From assembly GCA_016169945.1 (NCBI GenBank), contig JADLSH010000199.1:2480001-2544000 (forward strand): 64,000 nucleotides of DNA. Direction: 5' to 3'. Source of the DNA: Trachythela sp. YZ-2020. Lineage: Eukaryota > Cnidaria > Anthozoa > Malacalcyonacea > Clavulariidae. A program made the translations under genes and the position numbers. The notes under the pieces were generated by a model. The model did no database searches and was not told the origin of the DNA. It saw only the letters and a program-made list of their open reading frames with translations. Below, one piece after another: positions 1 through 15,000 of the stretch (position 1 is its first letter; the number at the start of each line of letters is the position of its first letter).

Positions 1-3000
1 GAAGAAACAAGCCATCCCACCACTTCTGCGAGTGAGAAAGACACTCCCGCGTCGCTAGGTAATGACAAAGAAAGTACAACAAAACCAGATAACAAAGAAC
101 AGTCTGTAAGTGAAGAGAAAAATTCTGAACAAAAAGGAAAAGATCAGCCCTCAACTAAATCACCAGACGATAACTCGACCTCGATAATGCCTGAAAATAA
201 CTCATCATCATTACAACCTCATGCAGAACAGCAGTCCTCCCCAAAACCTGTTCACGAAAATGGACCTCCCCCTAGGCCAAGCGAGAACAATCAACCAAGT
301 GCAGTTGACAGTACTCCAGCAAATAGTTTAGTCGCAGCAACCGCGGCTGGTGTGGTCATGGCTAATGTAAATCCGAACGATTCAAAATCACAGGCTAACA
401 ATGGGCTTGAAGACCAGCAGAACAAACCCGATGATAAGGACGAGGACAATTCCAAACCAACTGAGAAGGGACAAAATAACTCAGAGCCGAATAAGAACGA
501 CGAAAATGCGAAAAACACTTCAAATGAACAACCTAAGGCTGGCAAAGACGAAACACCAGCTTCAAAAACAAGCGATAACCCTAAACCGAATGAGAACCGT
601 TCTGCTAATCCAAACCAGAACCCGACGCAGAATGAAAACATTAAAGGAGATTCTCAACAAAATGCAAAGGGCAACCCTACTTTATCAACAAGTACAAATT
701 CCGAACCTAATACACAAACTGAGAAGAATAATCAACAAGTGCACAATCCATCGACTATAGCACCAGAAAAGGATGGACCTGTATCTAAACCGAACGAAGC
801 CATTAAGTCGTCAAATTCTAAGCCAAAAGATGACAAGGATGCCCCGAACAATACTAATACACCCGAAGAAACGTCCTCCGCTTCCCCAAGACAAGATGAC
901 AAAATCAACCCTTCTAAGCAACCCAACACACAGAATGCTAAACCCAGCATGTCCCCCACTTCTAAACCACATGAAAACAACCCTTCCAAATCCAAGCAAC
1001 CTGAACAAGACAAAACTAAGTCTAACATAAATGAAGACAAACCCACTAAATCGCCAGCAAATAAACCGTCATCAAACAGTCCTAGAAGCGATCCAAAGGT
1101 TGGTAATAAATCTTCCCCGCGCGTGGAAAGTGATCCAAAAGATAAACAATTTCCCGCAAAGGACCAAAAGTCTTCGAATCTTATCGGAAAAGAAAGGGAT
1201 GTACCTGTTCCTGGTCAGGCTAAAAAGGACCAACCTCGCGGCAAGGAGCGAACTGATCCTAAAGAAAGCCTTCTACCTAGCACTGCAAACAGAAATGAGA
1301 GTCGAGAGCAGAAAACTCCAAGGGAACGGGAAAAGATTCAGAATCCTAGAGAAAAATCAGACCCTTCAAAACGCGATGTGAGAAATGGCCCGCAAGATGG
1401 CAAGGGTCAGGTGGAACGTAAATCAAGGAGGGGCGAAGGTGGCAGGGGAAACCCAAACTTGTTAAGTGTTGATCATGCGAGGCCTGGGAAACAAACTCGA
1501 GAAAAGACACAAGGCAGAGACAGTTCAAACTCGAAAGAAACTGATAGCAACAGGTAACCACGTAGAGTTTGCGAGTTTACGCAAACCAGATATATTCCCA
1601 GACAAGGTTTTGCTCGCTATTTTGGTTTAAGTAGCTGAATGTAATCCCCAACAAATTTCATTTACGATCCAACGGTTCTACACTCCGGTCTATTGTCTTC
1701 GTCAGTGGTGATCTAACGTCGCAACATGGCTCCTACAACACCAGAGGGATGAAGTCATCGGCCAACAAGGTTAAAAGACTCTTGTGAAAGAACATAGATA
1801 CCGTCATCCCTATTCAATACGTAGCACATAAATATGAATCATCATGCTTTAAATAGGAATGACAGCAGCTATCTTACACAAGAGTATCGTCACCTTGTTC
1901 GGTAATCACATCATCCCTGAAGTATATAAGTTGCCGCGTTGCAACTTTAGATCACCTCAAATAGGGCACTTTACTGAGAGTGTCGAAACGTTAGGACGTG
2001 AATGTAATTTGTTCCGGGAATGGATTCATTTACTTAAACATGATTTGCGAATATAAACATGTCAGGTAACCACTTAATACAAGATTAATGTTGGTTTGTG
2101 TCTGAATTTAAGTATTTGATATTTCCCCTCTATCTTTATTCATTGTGTACTTATTTGCATAATTATTCATTTTTTTAGATCGAAATCTCGCGCTCCGATA
2201 AAAATTCCTCAAGCGACCGACGACGAAAGTCCAAGGCAAGGAAAACGAAGCCGAGCCAGCCGAAAGAATAGCGTGAGCGGCCGAAGTGCTACCGAAGATG
2301 ACTCGACGAGTGTTTGGGATGATGACGATGATGATACCTTATTTGGTGATATCGATGACAACGACACGACGACTGAAACCGACTGGAGCGCTGCCAAAGA
2401 TCCTACGGCATCAAAGAGTTCAAGCCGTAAGACTCATTACTCAAGCAGTGTTAACAGTCGTATAAGTAGCATCCCAACCCCTCGGAGTAATGTCAGCACA
2501 CGTCAGTCCAAGAATAAGTCCTCAAGTAGAGTGACAAGTCGAGCACCGTCCGAGAGCTCCTTCGTAGTGAGTCGGAGAAACTCGTACGCCGATCCTAGCG
2601 GCCGTGAAACTCGGAATCGCTCGACGACCTCTCGGAATGGGTCGATAGTTTCAAATCGGAATAATTCGCGATGGAGTAAGCATAGTGAGGGAGGGTATAG
2701 CATAGCATCGCGGCGTGGACCGAGCAAGAAGGCGTGGACTGAGGACGAGCCATCAACCCCAGGGAATCCCAAGAATAGTCGGGGGAAATTGCCCCGACAA
2801 AATAGCGAAGATAAGCCGAAGCCAGGTACTGGAAGCCGACTACAAAGTCGAGATTCAAGTCGGAGTCTTGCAAGCAATCGAAAATCCCGACCAAAATCCG
2901 AACTGATGCCAAAGAACGATTCAAGAAAACGACGAGAACCGCTTTCGAAGAAGAACTCAGAACAAGAGGAACCCGCCAAGAGAAGACGAGTGCCGAAGAA

Positions 3001-6000
3001 GAAAGATCGACCTGTACTAAAGCGCTCTGAGACCCGGGGTAGTAGCATCTCACGGGCAAGTACGAGATCTAAAGGTGGCCGCAAACAAGCGTGGAGGGCG
3101 CAAGGCAGAGGTCTAGGCCCCCGGGCGAACACGAAACCTGCGTTACGGAGGAACGAAAGCTTTGCAAGTGTTAGTAGTGTCGCAAGTGTTTACTCTCGAC
3201 AACAGAAGAAGATGATGGAGAATATCTATAAGATGGCCTTCGATGCCGGTGTCAGCCGAGGGATGTCCATCTCGGGAGCGTCTGGAAGCGAGCGGTCAAA
3301 GTCAAATTCGAAGTCAAGGTCAAATTCGAAGTCAAGGTCAAATTCGAAGTCAAGGTCAAGACGTGGTAGTGTGACGTCATATATGTCGGAGGATGATTAT
3401 GAAGATTACCCAAGTGCCCCGGGATCTCGGAGATCATCAAGAAGGAACAGCGTGACTGACAGTCTTCATCTTAGCTCAGTTCAAAATTCTGAAGGTAAGT
3501 TGGTGATATTTAAGTGTGGATCTTATGGTGCATGGTTGGTGAATTTGAGCGAAATAGACACTTCCCAAATTTGCCTGAGTGCGCGCGAGATAATAGTTTG
3601 AATTCGAGGTTGGCAATGTGATGATTGTAAAGGTATAGTTTACATAGGTATGATAGTAAATGTATAGTAAACATAGATCCAAAGTCATTGTCTCGAGCTC
3701 GTAACATTGTCTCATGTGACTCAAACAAATTGGGAAAGTCAGTCTGTACATGGAACTGTTTGTGTTTTTAGTTGAGGACACAGCAACTCCTCGAGGTGGT
3801 GTGAGACTGCCACGGATTGCAGGCAAAAAAGAACAAAAGTATCGACCGTACGGTAAATACGAAGAACCACCAGGTATGTCATAATCACATAATGCAGGCT
3901 TCTGCAATGAGCTTCCGTTGCTGGCTGTGAACAACCTGAAAAGGACCATTTATACGGGAGAAAATAAGTCGCGACTTGTACTGTACATAAGACGCGTCTT
4001 ATATAAGACGCGAACACACTCGTATAAATGCTCATTAAGTCGCGACTTAAATAAGAACAGGGGTTCAGGCTGTTCCACAATAAGTCGCGACTTATTAGAA
4101 TTTGACCATTTATACGAGTGTGTTCGCGTCTTATATAAGACTTATTTTCTGCCGTATAAATGGCCCTAATGTGTCTCTAACCTAACGTTTTAACCAATCA
4201 GAGGGTTTTAATCTTCCTCTCGCTTTTCGAATCGCTCAATCCCTGAAAACCACGCAAAAGGATTTCGCGTATCATTCTAGATGTAGTATTATTAATAATT
4301 AAAACTCAAACAACCTGCGATATGCGGTTTTTATTATGCTTTTTGGCATAGCAACTATGTTTGTATTTGTACAAGCAGTAATATACATACATCTTTTGGC
4401 AAGCCTTTTAATTTGTTTGCTGTCATTCATTCATTATCACCTCGTCTGAAGCAGATCAATGTTATTGTGCAGAGAATTTTGTGAATATTTAATAATAATC
4501 ATAAATGGCGACGTTTTATACTGGAACAACATTAAAACATGGAACTGCTCGAAGCGGTAAATTTTTTTATTTAGTTTTGTGAATTTTGACTTATTATATA
4601 GCTATAATTTATACAATGTGAAAATTTGTTGGCTGCAAATATATCGGCTGCGTAATCTACTCATCCAACAAAATATTTTTCAATTTGGAAAAACAATTTA
4701 TCCTTGTATTTATAATAAATCTGAAATTTGTATATTTCATTTAGAAGTTTGTAGGTTCAATTGCATTGCATTTGAGAAAAATAAAGTACGGCCCTACGAA
4801 GCGTTGCCTTTCTCAACACAACGTTAAACTAAGCATTTTCACGTCCTTACTAATTGTGCCGACGTTCGAGGTGTTACTTAAAGTCGAGCTTATAGCAGAC
4901 ACCGAATCGTTTTTGCTAAACTTAGCTGTTTGTTAGGCTTTTGGAAAAGTTTCAAACATCTATCACAATAATCAATTGTATTTACTAATCAGGACTCCAG
5001 TTGATAGCAGCCTGTTGTTGTAATTGCTGATTGTATTACCTGTTGAAATAAAGTGTTTCCCATCCTATCCTAAATGGTTTAACGTTCACTCTCGAGCTCA
5101 AATTGAGACCGTCGAATTGCCGGGTCGAATAGATCCTTAAACTCTCTTTTGTGCTACAAATGAAGACAAAGTAGAGTTGCATTTTCTCACACTAATATAT
5201 GTTTCCTTCTTCTAGCTCGTAGAACACGTCTTCCCAAGGCAAAACAAGCAAGAAGAGAACCTGCAGACGGGAAAGCTGTCTCGCCAGAGCTTGCATCTGA
5301 TGTTGAAGAAGAAGCGAAAAGAAAACCAGCTCAGAGACGTAAGTTAGCAAGTATTATATCATAGACGAGAAGGAGTTTATTATAGTGATTTGAAACACCG
5401 AAAAGTGTGTTGAAAAACAAGGCGCTAGCCGAGTTTTTTAACATACTTTGAGGTGTTTTTAAATCACTATAATAAACGACTTCGAGTGTATGATATAGCT
5501 TCTCAAACAAACCGGTATTTAAAGAGAAATTCAACGCGAAAGTTGAGTTAATTTATGGGTGTTTATTACCGTGGTATCAAGACAACGACACGGTGGTGAT
5601 TTCCTTTGTGTTTTGCTCATGAATTATTAATGAGTTTGAGAAAGTAATTTACAAGATCTGCAAGTATTTAATATATTGAAAAGCGACTGGGAACGAGTCT
5701 GCTCAAATGCCGTCATATAGTTAAACACAAAACATGTCCTTGGTAGATTTCCATGGCTTTACTTCTACGAAAAATGTCAAACTTACAGAATATGCTTCAA
5801 ACAGCGAACCAGAACATCCTCCAAATATCGCAATCTCTCCTTCATTCTCTGTCTGGCAAGCAGTATGCCATAGCCTTGTTTTTGGAGGCCTGTAATATGA
5901 AGAATCGTATTCAATTTGGGAAGAAGACATGCATGGTGTAAACTGCTTCGTTGCATGAGTTGGACTGAGAAGAAAACAAATAGGCTGCTAAAGGAAGGGT

Positions 6001-9000
6001 TTTTGTAGATGGAAAAATTATCGAGTGTAAATTATATACATTTTTAGACCTAACCAGGAACAGCTGCGAAAAATGCAACTATAGGTCCCTGGCAGGAATC
6101 GAACCCTGCGATTCCGGTGCAGCGCTCTAACTCTTTAGCTCAGTTGGTTAGAGCGCTGCACCGGAATCGCAGGGCCGCAGTATGGTGCCTTAATCCGGGG
6201 GCATTTTTTGGGACACCCTGTATAGCAATTAAGTCTATCAACGTTAGGAAGCGTTGTGAGAAATATGGTGCCTTAATCCGGCTTGTCGTAATTAAAGGAA
6301 CTTATCTATTTCCTGCTGAGGACTGTCCGTCCCACTGACAAATGCAAAAATATCGCAAAGCCTGCAGCATTATCCTACGGTGCGCGTGCGCAAATACACT
6401 GATGAAGATCACGTCAGCCACATTCAAGATCACTGTAGTGTTGTCTAGTGTTGCAAGATACAGCGAAGATATTCTCCTTTGGTCAAATAGGTCAAATAAA
6501 CTGAACAACTTTGTCACTAACTTATTTACAATATATTTAAAGTAATTAATAGAATAATTAATAGTGTTTGCTTACGAATAATATTATTAGATTGGACATG
6601 AAACGTGATAGCCTGCTCTGGCAAACTGATATTTCAATTTCCTTAATCTTGACGACTACTTTAACGGATGAGGTTCTAATGTTTTAGCTAAAAGCTTTTA
6701 ACAGGGTCAAAAGTTCAAAGGAAGATTCCATTATCACTCACTCTACAAACCAAATGATAAATTATATTGAAATATAATGTGTCATGAAAAATTGTCAGAT
6801 CGGCACTGTAAAGCCATATATATAACTTTTTATTGTGGAAAAATTAGAATGTGTCCCATTTCTCACAGGCTTTATAAATTGCTAACAATTGTATATTTTA
6901 GTTAAAAAGCCTTATAAGGTTTCTAGTGGGCCCTTAGCATTACATTCGATAACTTTGCATGTTATATGACTGTATATGTGTATGTATATTATAAAAAAAT
7001 GGCCGTGAGTTAAACAAACATGGACATGTAAAGTACATAAGTCTGGTTACCCTAGCAACGCTGACGCCGTTGCCAAATGGTCGACCAATCAGGAAACATA
7101 ATAATAATTGAAATAACTCATAGTAATAATGAACAACTAATGTCAAATGAGGTGCATGTGTGCTCGGAAACACACTCAAAACTAAAATTATTCAACTTCA
7201 TTCTCACACGGAATGTTATCTTTGGCGAATGACTACGGTTTCTCTGCTTTCAGATGTAAGAACAACCCTAAAGTCAGAGAACCATAAATTCGTTTGAATA
7301 AATATAATTCAAGCGTGTTTGCCAGTGGGATATTTGGTTGTTATGGTTAAATAAAGCAATTAGTGATGTTATTCATTGTTATTTTGGCGTTTTATTGCAG
7401 CCGTTCGCGTCCACAAAATAAATCATCCTTTGCCTAACTTGGATAATGCAACTCGTGAAAAAGGATTGTAAGTATATATATGTTTAATGTTTGTTTTACA
7501 CAAGAGCCTAATTATGTTGAAGAATTCTGAGCATTCCTGGAATTCGGTGAAATTGAAACCAATTGTGAAGATAGTATATTGCTTAGTGTCCTCTGCATTG
7601 CAAAATAGTGACTTTGCTTAAGCCCAAAAGCGACTGCTTCGCAGGCTACTTAAGCCCCGGTCAAACGAGGATAAGAGTTGATGAGAGTTAGCAAGCGAGA
7701 GTTTGCATGAGGGTCAGGGTTTCATTAACTCTCGTGCCCCGGTCGAACGAGTACAAACTCTAAGTTGATGAGAATTGACGAGAGTCGATGAGAGTGCATG
7801 AGAGTTGATGAGAGTTGGCGGTCAAACGCGACCGAGAGTTGCAACTGTCATCGACTCTCATTCTCGTTTGACAGGAGTTTTACTTGTCTTTGGGTGTCCA
7901 AATGAAGTCATATCTGTAAAGTTCATATACCCGCGTTGAGTGTATATATTGTCTCAATCGGGCATCCCAATAGAGAGCGCTTGTTTCTTAGTTTCTTAAA
8001 GCCTGGTTCACACTAGCAATTTTGTCGCCGATTATTCTCCTCCTGACGCATGCGAATGAGTGGACTCACACCAGCAATTTTGTCGGCGATTATTCTCCTC
8101 CTGACGCATGCGAATGAGTGAACTCACGAACAGAAGTATGTGACCATTATGGGATCGGTTTTACAAAGGCATGCGTTGATATATCATTCGCCCAATCACA
8201 TCGATCAGAAAGAGAAAAATGAACCAGGCTTAAACCAGAGACTGAATTTGAACCAGGCTTAAACCAGATTCGGAAGTGAATTTTTCAAGTGTTTTGACAC
8301 CATTTGGACACCCCAATTTACAGTTCTTGAAAATGGCTAGGTTATTAATTGAGATAAATTTCAAGTGTATTGCATTAATTACCGTCGTGTGAAACTGTGA
8401 AAGAAGAACGTCTGACATATGTGGTCAACGGCTTCTCACTCAGCATTAAGTAAAGTAAGATTTAGGAATCATGTTTGATTTCATAGTTTTTTCGTTCCTC
8501 CTTCGTGCGAGTTCGATTCGCATCGCGGTTAAGCAATTTTTCAGCTTGCCCGATGTGAGCCACTCGGATAAGCGTGTACTGATGCACACACTGGTTACTT
8601 ATAGAAGCAGAAAAGCTTCTCAGACCGGTTCTACGAATGCCGAACAGCGCTATCTACCAAATAGTGATTTTCTCATCCTTTATAAACGTGCATATAAAGC
8701 TATGAAACTACGGATGTGGACCTCACAATAAATATAGAAACCTTCATTTACAAATACTGAACTGTAATTAGAAAGCTTAAAAATTCTGAATCCAGTGGAT
8801 AGCTCAATCCGGCATAGCCTGTGTGGCAGGCGTTCTATTGTTGGGGAGGGAGTTTTGTTTAGAGCGCGCTCTATTTTCTTGAGAGCGCGCGCGCTCTAAA
8901 CAAAACTCCCTCCCCCACAATAGAACGCCTGCCACGCAGGCTATATCCGGCGGGGCTCTCGTACAACTCAGTCGCCCCTGCTGTTAAATACGAAGAAAGC

Positions 9001-12000
9001 AAAGCTTTAAGGCGATTTGACACGGGACAACTTTTAGCAACATCTCGCAATGCAATGTTGTAACGATTTGCATTGCGAGTTGTCGGCTTGTCGCTAAAAG
9101 TTGGCACATGTAACATTGCTTTTGTGGAGTATTTGCAACACCATGAACTCTAATCAAGCGTATCAAGGAGGACCGGGGATTTATTTTTCTGTAATTCAAT
9201 AAATATTTTGCCTATTCGTTCTTCTTAGACCACGTATCAACAGACTGGCACAGCCAAAACAATCGAGAAGTGTTGAAATGACAACTTTTAGGTAAGCTTC
9301 AAATCATGCAGTTAAAATATATTGTGCATGCATAGATGAAAAAAGTACTTTTTTATTGTTGCTTGTTGTTAATCCTTTCATACCTAACATTTTTCACAAT
9401 ATGTAAATGTATATAGTCAAACTAACATATATTCCTTTTCTTCGAGTGTTTTTAACCCTTTAAGCTGCTTTCCGTGAGTCGCGCTTATTCGTTGCGTGCG
9501 TACAGAACGCTCTAAAACACCCCGGTGTTTTACGGGACCCTGGTACGCAGATGCACGGAAAAGTTTAAAGTCTCAGTAGTCTTATGATGTGGTCATGTGA
9601 CTCATGTCAGTCATGTGTACTTGTTGAGGTGATTCTTACATAAATGAGTTTGGAAGGATTTAAATTTTTCCGTGGGTATACTATATTATACCATAGGTAT
9701 AAATTCATAACTTGAAAACAGCCAATGTTGCGTTCACAATCCAACGGCGTTTCATTTGCATGCTATTGTCTCAAATACAAGAACATCTTGTCTGCATAGT
9801 TAGATACTAGTTTTAGCATAATGTTTTTGGGACACAACTCAAACGTTTCTGCTGGCTGCAGATGGCACTGCATGGGAACAACCATTTTCATGTTTTGTAG
9901 CTTTCCAGGACATGAATATGAGTTTTAATTCGTGATGCTGTCGTCATGGCAATCTGCCAACAACCTCATTGTGGCCTTTTTTCTACAGCTTCCCGGCGTA
10001 GACTGGGACCGGCTCCCTGGTGAGGTCGTGGTGGTCAGTATGTACATGGCGAGTGATAAAGAATGGTAGAGTTGCCAGCCAAATGTTGGCTGCATTTTAG
10101 AAGCACAAAAATAAGATGACATGAAATCTTTCCCTAACTGTAACCCTGGTACAACAACATAAATGACATATATACACTGCGTGACTACGTCAGCTGCTGG
10201 CCAGTTGAGCTTCGTCACTGATGTCTCAAGCAAGTTTCATACTACAATATAAGATTGAGCAAATCTGTAGGCTTGCTACCCCATGGATGATGTGTAAAGA
10301 GACAAATATTCCCCACCAGAAACTTCTTGCCATGGAGTGTCGGGTCGGTCTTGCTGTAAAATACAAAATCGTTTAAAATATCGTGACATATCAAAGACAA
10401 ATTCGCAGGCAGGCAAACTTGGTGTGATTAATTATATGAAAATAAATTATCGTATTCAATAAATATCATAAACGAACGGAGAATGGCGCAGATCGGTATA
10501 AATGACAAATAAATTATAAAGTATTAATTTTATTATAAGTACAGTACATAAATGGAAATATATAGATGCATGCGAAATTGATATAAAATAAATTTATATA
10601 AATGAAGTTATTAATTCTTGTTGAAAGTTAATGTGGGATTTTTTGCTCTGTTCAGATAAGATTTATTGGATCTCAAAGTTCAAATATTCTGGCCACAAAA
10701 TTCAGGTCACCTAATCTATATATGTATAGAACACCAAATATGCTCTGCGTTCAAATCACTCGATTCGAATTCGATGTTTACTCCGGACTTGCAATGTTTC
10801 TACAACCATAGGCGTAGGAAGCAACTTCAAGTAATCAATTGCGGTTGTTTTTTTATTTTTTAAGTATTTCCATTTTGCCTAAAGTCTTGAAGTTTTTATA
10901 TCAAATATAACTTTTTAATAGCTTCAATTTCATATACAGCCCAATGTTCGGCGTTAAGTATTTCAACTCAAAACTCAGAAAAACTAGCGTATTGAGTTAG
11001 CGTTCCAGTTTGTATATAGTTCAATGGTTGTCTCTCTCTTGCTTAGTAATTTCCCAATGAGGTTTGGTAAGAAATATAGTTCAGTGTCATTACACTGTAA
11101 CAAGTTTCATCAGGCAACATCTTCAGACCAATATGAAATGATTATAATATGTATATACAATTGTCCGCACATTCCCATTGATTGTCGAATACAGCCGTAA
11201 TCAGAAGCATCACAAAATATAATCAATGAATCAATAAATCAAAGCATATATTTAAGCACGATCATTTTAAATACATGCTATTAATACTTAAATTAAGCAT
11301 AGTCCGCTTCTTAACTCAAAAGATTGATCAAAGGCTATTGTTTCCACGTCATGTGTCCTCCTAAAGGAAGCATAACATCCTAGAGTGGTGATGTCCTCCC
11401 GCTTGACAGTTTTCACACACGAGAATTCCAGCGAAGCTTCGTTTTTTCTGTCAAAGATAAAACAATAATGAATTAATGATTTCATTCCAAACGTCAGGTC
11501 CAGTGTTGGTAGTATTCTATACCATATAAGCTGCGATGATTTTGCTCGGAACTATCTGGAAAAGCTAATTTAATCTTGTTTCAGGTATAGTTCCGCGATC
11601 AAAACATCCGCATAATGAGTTTTTGGTAAATGTTAAATAAGCTTTAAGCTGTCTTGGTTTGTTTCTGAACTACCTGAAAACGAAGTGCCTTCATTCGAAG
11701 TGGCATTAATCTTTTTCAGGTGGTTCAGGCACAAACCACGACAGCTTTTTGCGGACTACTACCTGCACTGGACACCCACGTTTGAAATTATAAATAGATC
11801 ATGCTTTCGCAATGGCTGCTATTCAACTATAATATTTACATCCCGCATCAAAATAAGAAATACAAACAAATTTAAGTAACTTTCTTCGCATAAATAAATG
11901 AATGTAATCCCCAAACAAATTACATTCACGACCCAACGTTTTCATACTGCTGTCTAGTATCTTCAGGGATGATCTGAAGTCGCACCGTAGCTCGTTATAT

Positions 12001-15000
12001 ACTCCAGGGATGGACTTCACCAACAAGGTGAAGATACTCTTGTGGGAGATAGCTACCGTCATCTCTATTCAAAGCATCGTGATTCGTATTTATCTGCCAC
12101 ACTTCGACTATCTATCTTCCAGTAAATGTGAATTATGATGCTATGAATACGAATGACGGTATATATCTTCCACCAGAGTATCCTTCACCTTGTTGGTCGA
12201 TGACGTCATCCCTCGAGTATATAACAAGGCTACGTTGAGAATTTAGATCGCCCCCGATCAAGACACTAGACTGGAGTGTCGAAACGTTGGGTCGAATACA
12301 ATTTGTTCGGGGATTACAATTACATTTATTAACTTAAACCAGAGTAGCAAAATATGTCTAATATTATGCCTGGTTGCCATGAGCATATACACTTTAATTT
12401 GGTCATATTTGGTTCAATAAATATGTCAAGCGCTAAAATTGCTCATCGAGTTGAAAAGCTGGCAACGCAAGTTCTTCAATATCGTGATTGTTTTCATGCC
12501 TAACGATGTCTATATATTTGGACGTGTATTCGTATTGAAATCAGTAATTAGCAGTTTTTAAAATAACATCAATTAGCTGTTTTTCTTGTGGACCACAAGT
12601 GTAAATGATGGCTATTCTGACCTTGCCTTTGTGAATTGTGGTGTTTTTATAAATGTGATGTACTAAACTTCTCGTTTAAACTAAACATGTACGGTAAACT
12701 GCGTACCCTTTTACGATCTTAGCATTCGTCAAAACTCTGTTGGATATTTTGACTAACTCAATTCAGACTTAGCGCTAAACGTTTTAGCATTAACGGCCAG
12801 TATAGGACTTACCTTAAATGAGACTTGCAGTTAGTTCTTCAAAGTCCATTAAAATCATGAAGGAAGGCTTGCGTACAAGACCATGCTGATTGTGCTATGT
12901 CATCATCAAAGTTCCTTATCAAATTCCACGTAAGCATCAAAGTTGCCATTGATTCTGTGCAAGACCTCGTTTGATTTCTGTGCGAGAAAAGATCCCACTG
13001 ATTATTTGCCTTCAGAAAAAGCTTTTATCTCTCTTTCCTGATAAGGATATTTGTATCCAAGCTGTATCGTCAACTTCTTTCCAGCCAAAGTTCGACTATA
13101 GCCTTCGTCGCCATCATCATCATCATTATCATCGTCATTATCATCATCATCATTATCTTTTATCAACCTAAGTCGGACCTTCCTGCATGACTTATATTTC
13201 CAAGTTAGTTCTTTGGAATTCCAGTATCTTCTTTACTTTGATTGATGTACGTCTTTGCAGGTCTTCCTCTCCATGTGATGGTTCCTAAAGAATCAGCTGA
13301 CTGATAACTCCTTTACTGCTTCTCATACAGTGTCCAGTAAACTTCATTCTTCTTGTACGAACAGTATCGTCCTTGGTAGTTGCTCATCAAGTTCTTTGTT
13401 CGTCCTGTGCTCCTTCCAGCTGACTTTAAATTTGATTTTAACTATATGCGAGTAAATGTTTAATCTAGTTTCATTTCCATTTATTTGTCATTGTCAAGCT
13501 GCTAGATCCATACTGCCTTCTTAGGTGCTAAAGTTGTATATCTTATTCTTCAACCATGGAAATGAATATTTCCACTAACTATTTGTCTCTTTTCATCCTC
13601 CCGAGTTCTGCTGCAAACGAAAGAAGATAGCATTTTCCACATCTTCTCGTTGTCTCTTGGCTGCAAAATCTCTTACACAAATTCACTTCAAACAGCATAG
13701 TTGACACCGATTCCGTTTTTCTTCTATCTTTCATCGTGAAAAACTCATTATTTCCTCTCAGGAGTAAGTTCTCAGCATTTCAAAAGAAAACTATTTTCTA
13801 ACAACTATTTTGCTGCCGAAGCTCACCGACAAATTTAAATCCCGTGAACAGCTGCATAACTAGCTGCAGTTCATTACAATAGCTGGATTATTTTCTGTTA
13901 ACTTGAAAAAGAATCATTCTTTGAAGAGTTTTCCATCTTTATGTTTCATTGAAAACTATCAAACTCTATCAAACTTTTGTTAACACGGACACATACACTC
14001 TCCCTAGTATAGATTAGCACCTGTCTTATTTAATTACTTATTTAATTAGTCTGGAGTATGAATAATGTTTTGAAGACGCAATCACGGCTAACCGCATTAC
14101 TAACGCTGTGGTCATTCACCAAAACAAGTTTTGAAAATATGCTTTTATTTCGCATTAGCGGCACGTTGTTTATTTTGAAATATAAGAATCTGATAGGCTG
14201 AACGTCGCTTGTTTATATGTAGCTTGCTTGGGTGGGTGGAATGCTTTAGCAACGGTTTTTTATAGAGATCCCACGTTCCATTGCAAAGTCCTAAGTCAGA
14301 GAGTTAGAGAGTTAATTCATATTTCAGCTTCACCAAATCCATGACAGAAACATTGTTTCCGCAACGAATAGTTGTGGGGAAACATTTTTGCTTTTAAAAG
14401 GAAGTTTTGTTTCCGCAACAACGTTACCAAGGTTGGACAAACAGGGGGAAATTGGAAAACGTAACAATTTTCAAGTGTTTCCACAGCCATGTTTCCTAGT
14501 TTTTATGTTAGCCAGGTTTTATACTTTCATTCCTTAACTGTGTTGTTATCTTTCTTGGTAGACCTGTGAAGTGGGGTGATCAAGACAGTTTATGGGCAGT
14601 AAATCCTTCAGCTTTAACAGCAGAACCATCCGCAAGAACAGCAGAACTAGCAGAACCAAAGAAGGATTACCAGTCTTCAGATAACGCCCCAAGGTATAGA
14701 ATGAGTGGTTTCCACACTTCACACTGTGGCAGAGACGGATTTTCATATTTTTGTTCGGGGGGGGGTGGACATATATCTGGGGGGAGGTGCTACTGCTTGC
14801 TTTGGCAGGGGTCTGGGGGCAAAGCCCAGCAAGGCCGTTTTTTCGGGCGAGAGGTTGATAATATATATCATTTGCGGGGTGCAAAAACTTTGGGGGGGTG
14901 CCAAACGCCTCTGGGGTAGGGTGCAAAAAATTTGTTGGGGGGGGCACTCCCCCCCAGAAAATCCGTGTATGCACTGTGGGCTTTTCTGTTCTATCTAGCT

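Larger units (their letters stand above)
9292..14561. other. Large THEG intron (5.3 kb), no gene seen
   Basis: This intron separates the RINRLAQPK exon from the next THEG-repeat exon. Apart from the palindromic MITE at 11886-12336 and a decayed LINE 3' end near 13110-13640, I see only AT-rich non-coding sequence with short ORFs that resemble no protein family. Confidence 0.6.

Noticed and set aside
6117..6190. A genuine tRNA gene suggested by TAGCTCAGTTGGTTAGAGCG
   Set aside because: The sequence after the A box is the mirror of the preceding arm and diverges (GGGCCGCAG) where a B box should be. No acceptor-stem pairing is possible.
11823..12062. ORF shared between 1859-2056 (+) and 11823-12062 (-), which looked like a conserved small protein
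   Set aside because: The similarity (HKSI.TL....IP.VY) comes from the two copies of a palindromic MITE, one on each strand. The element is non-coding.
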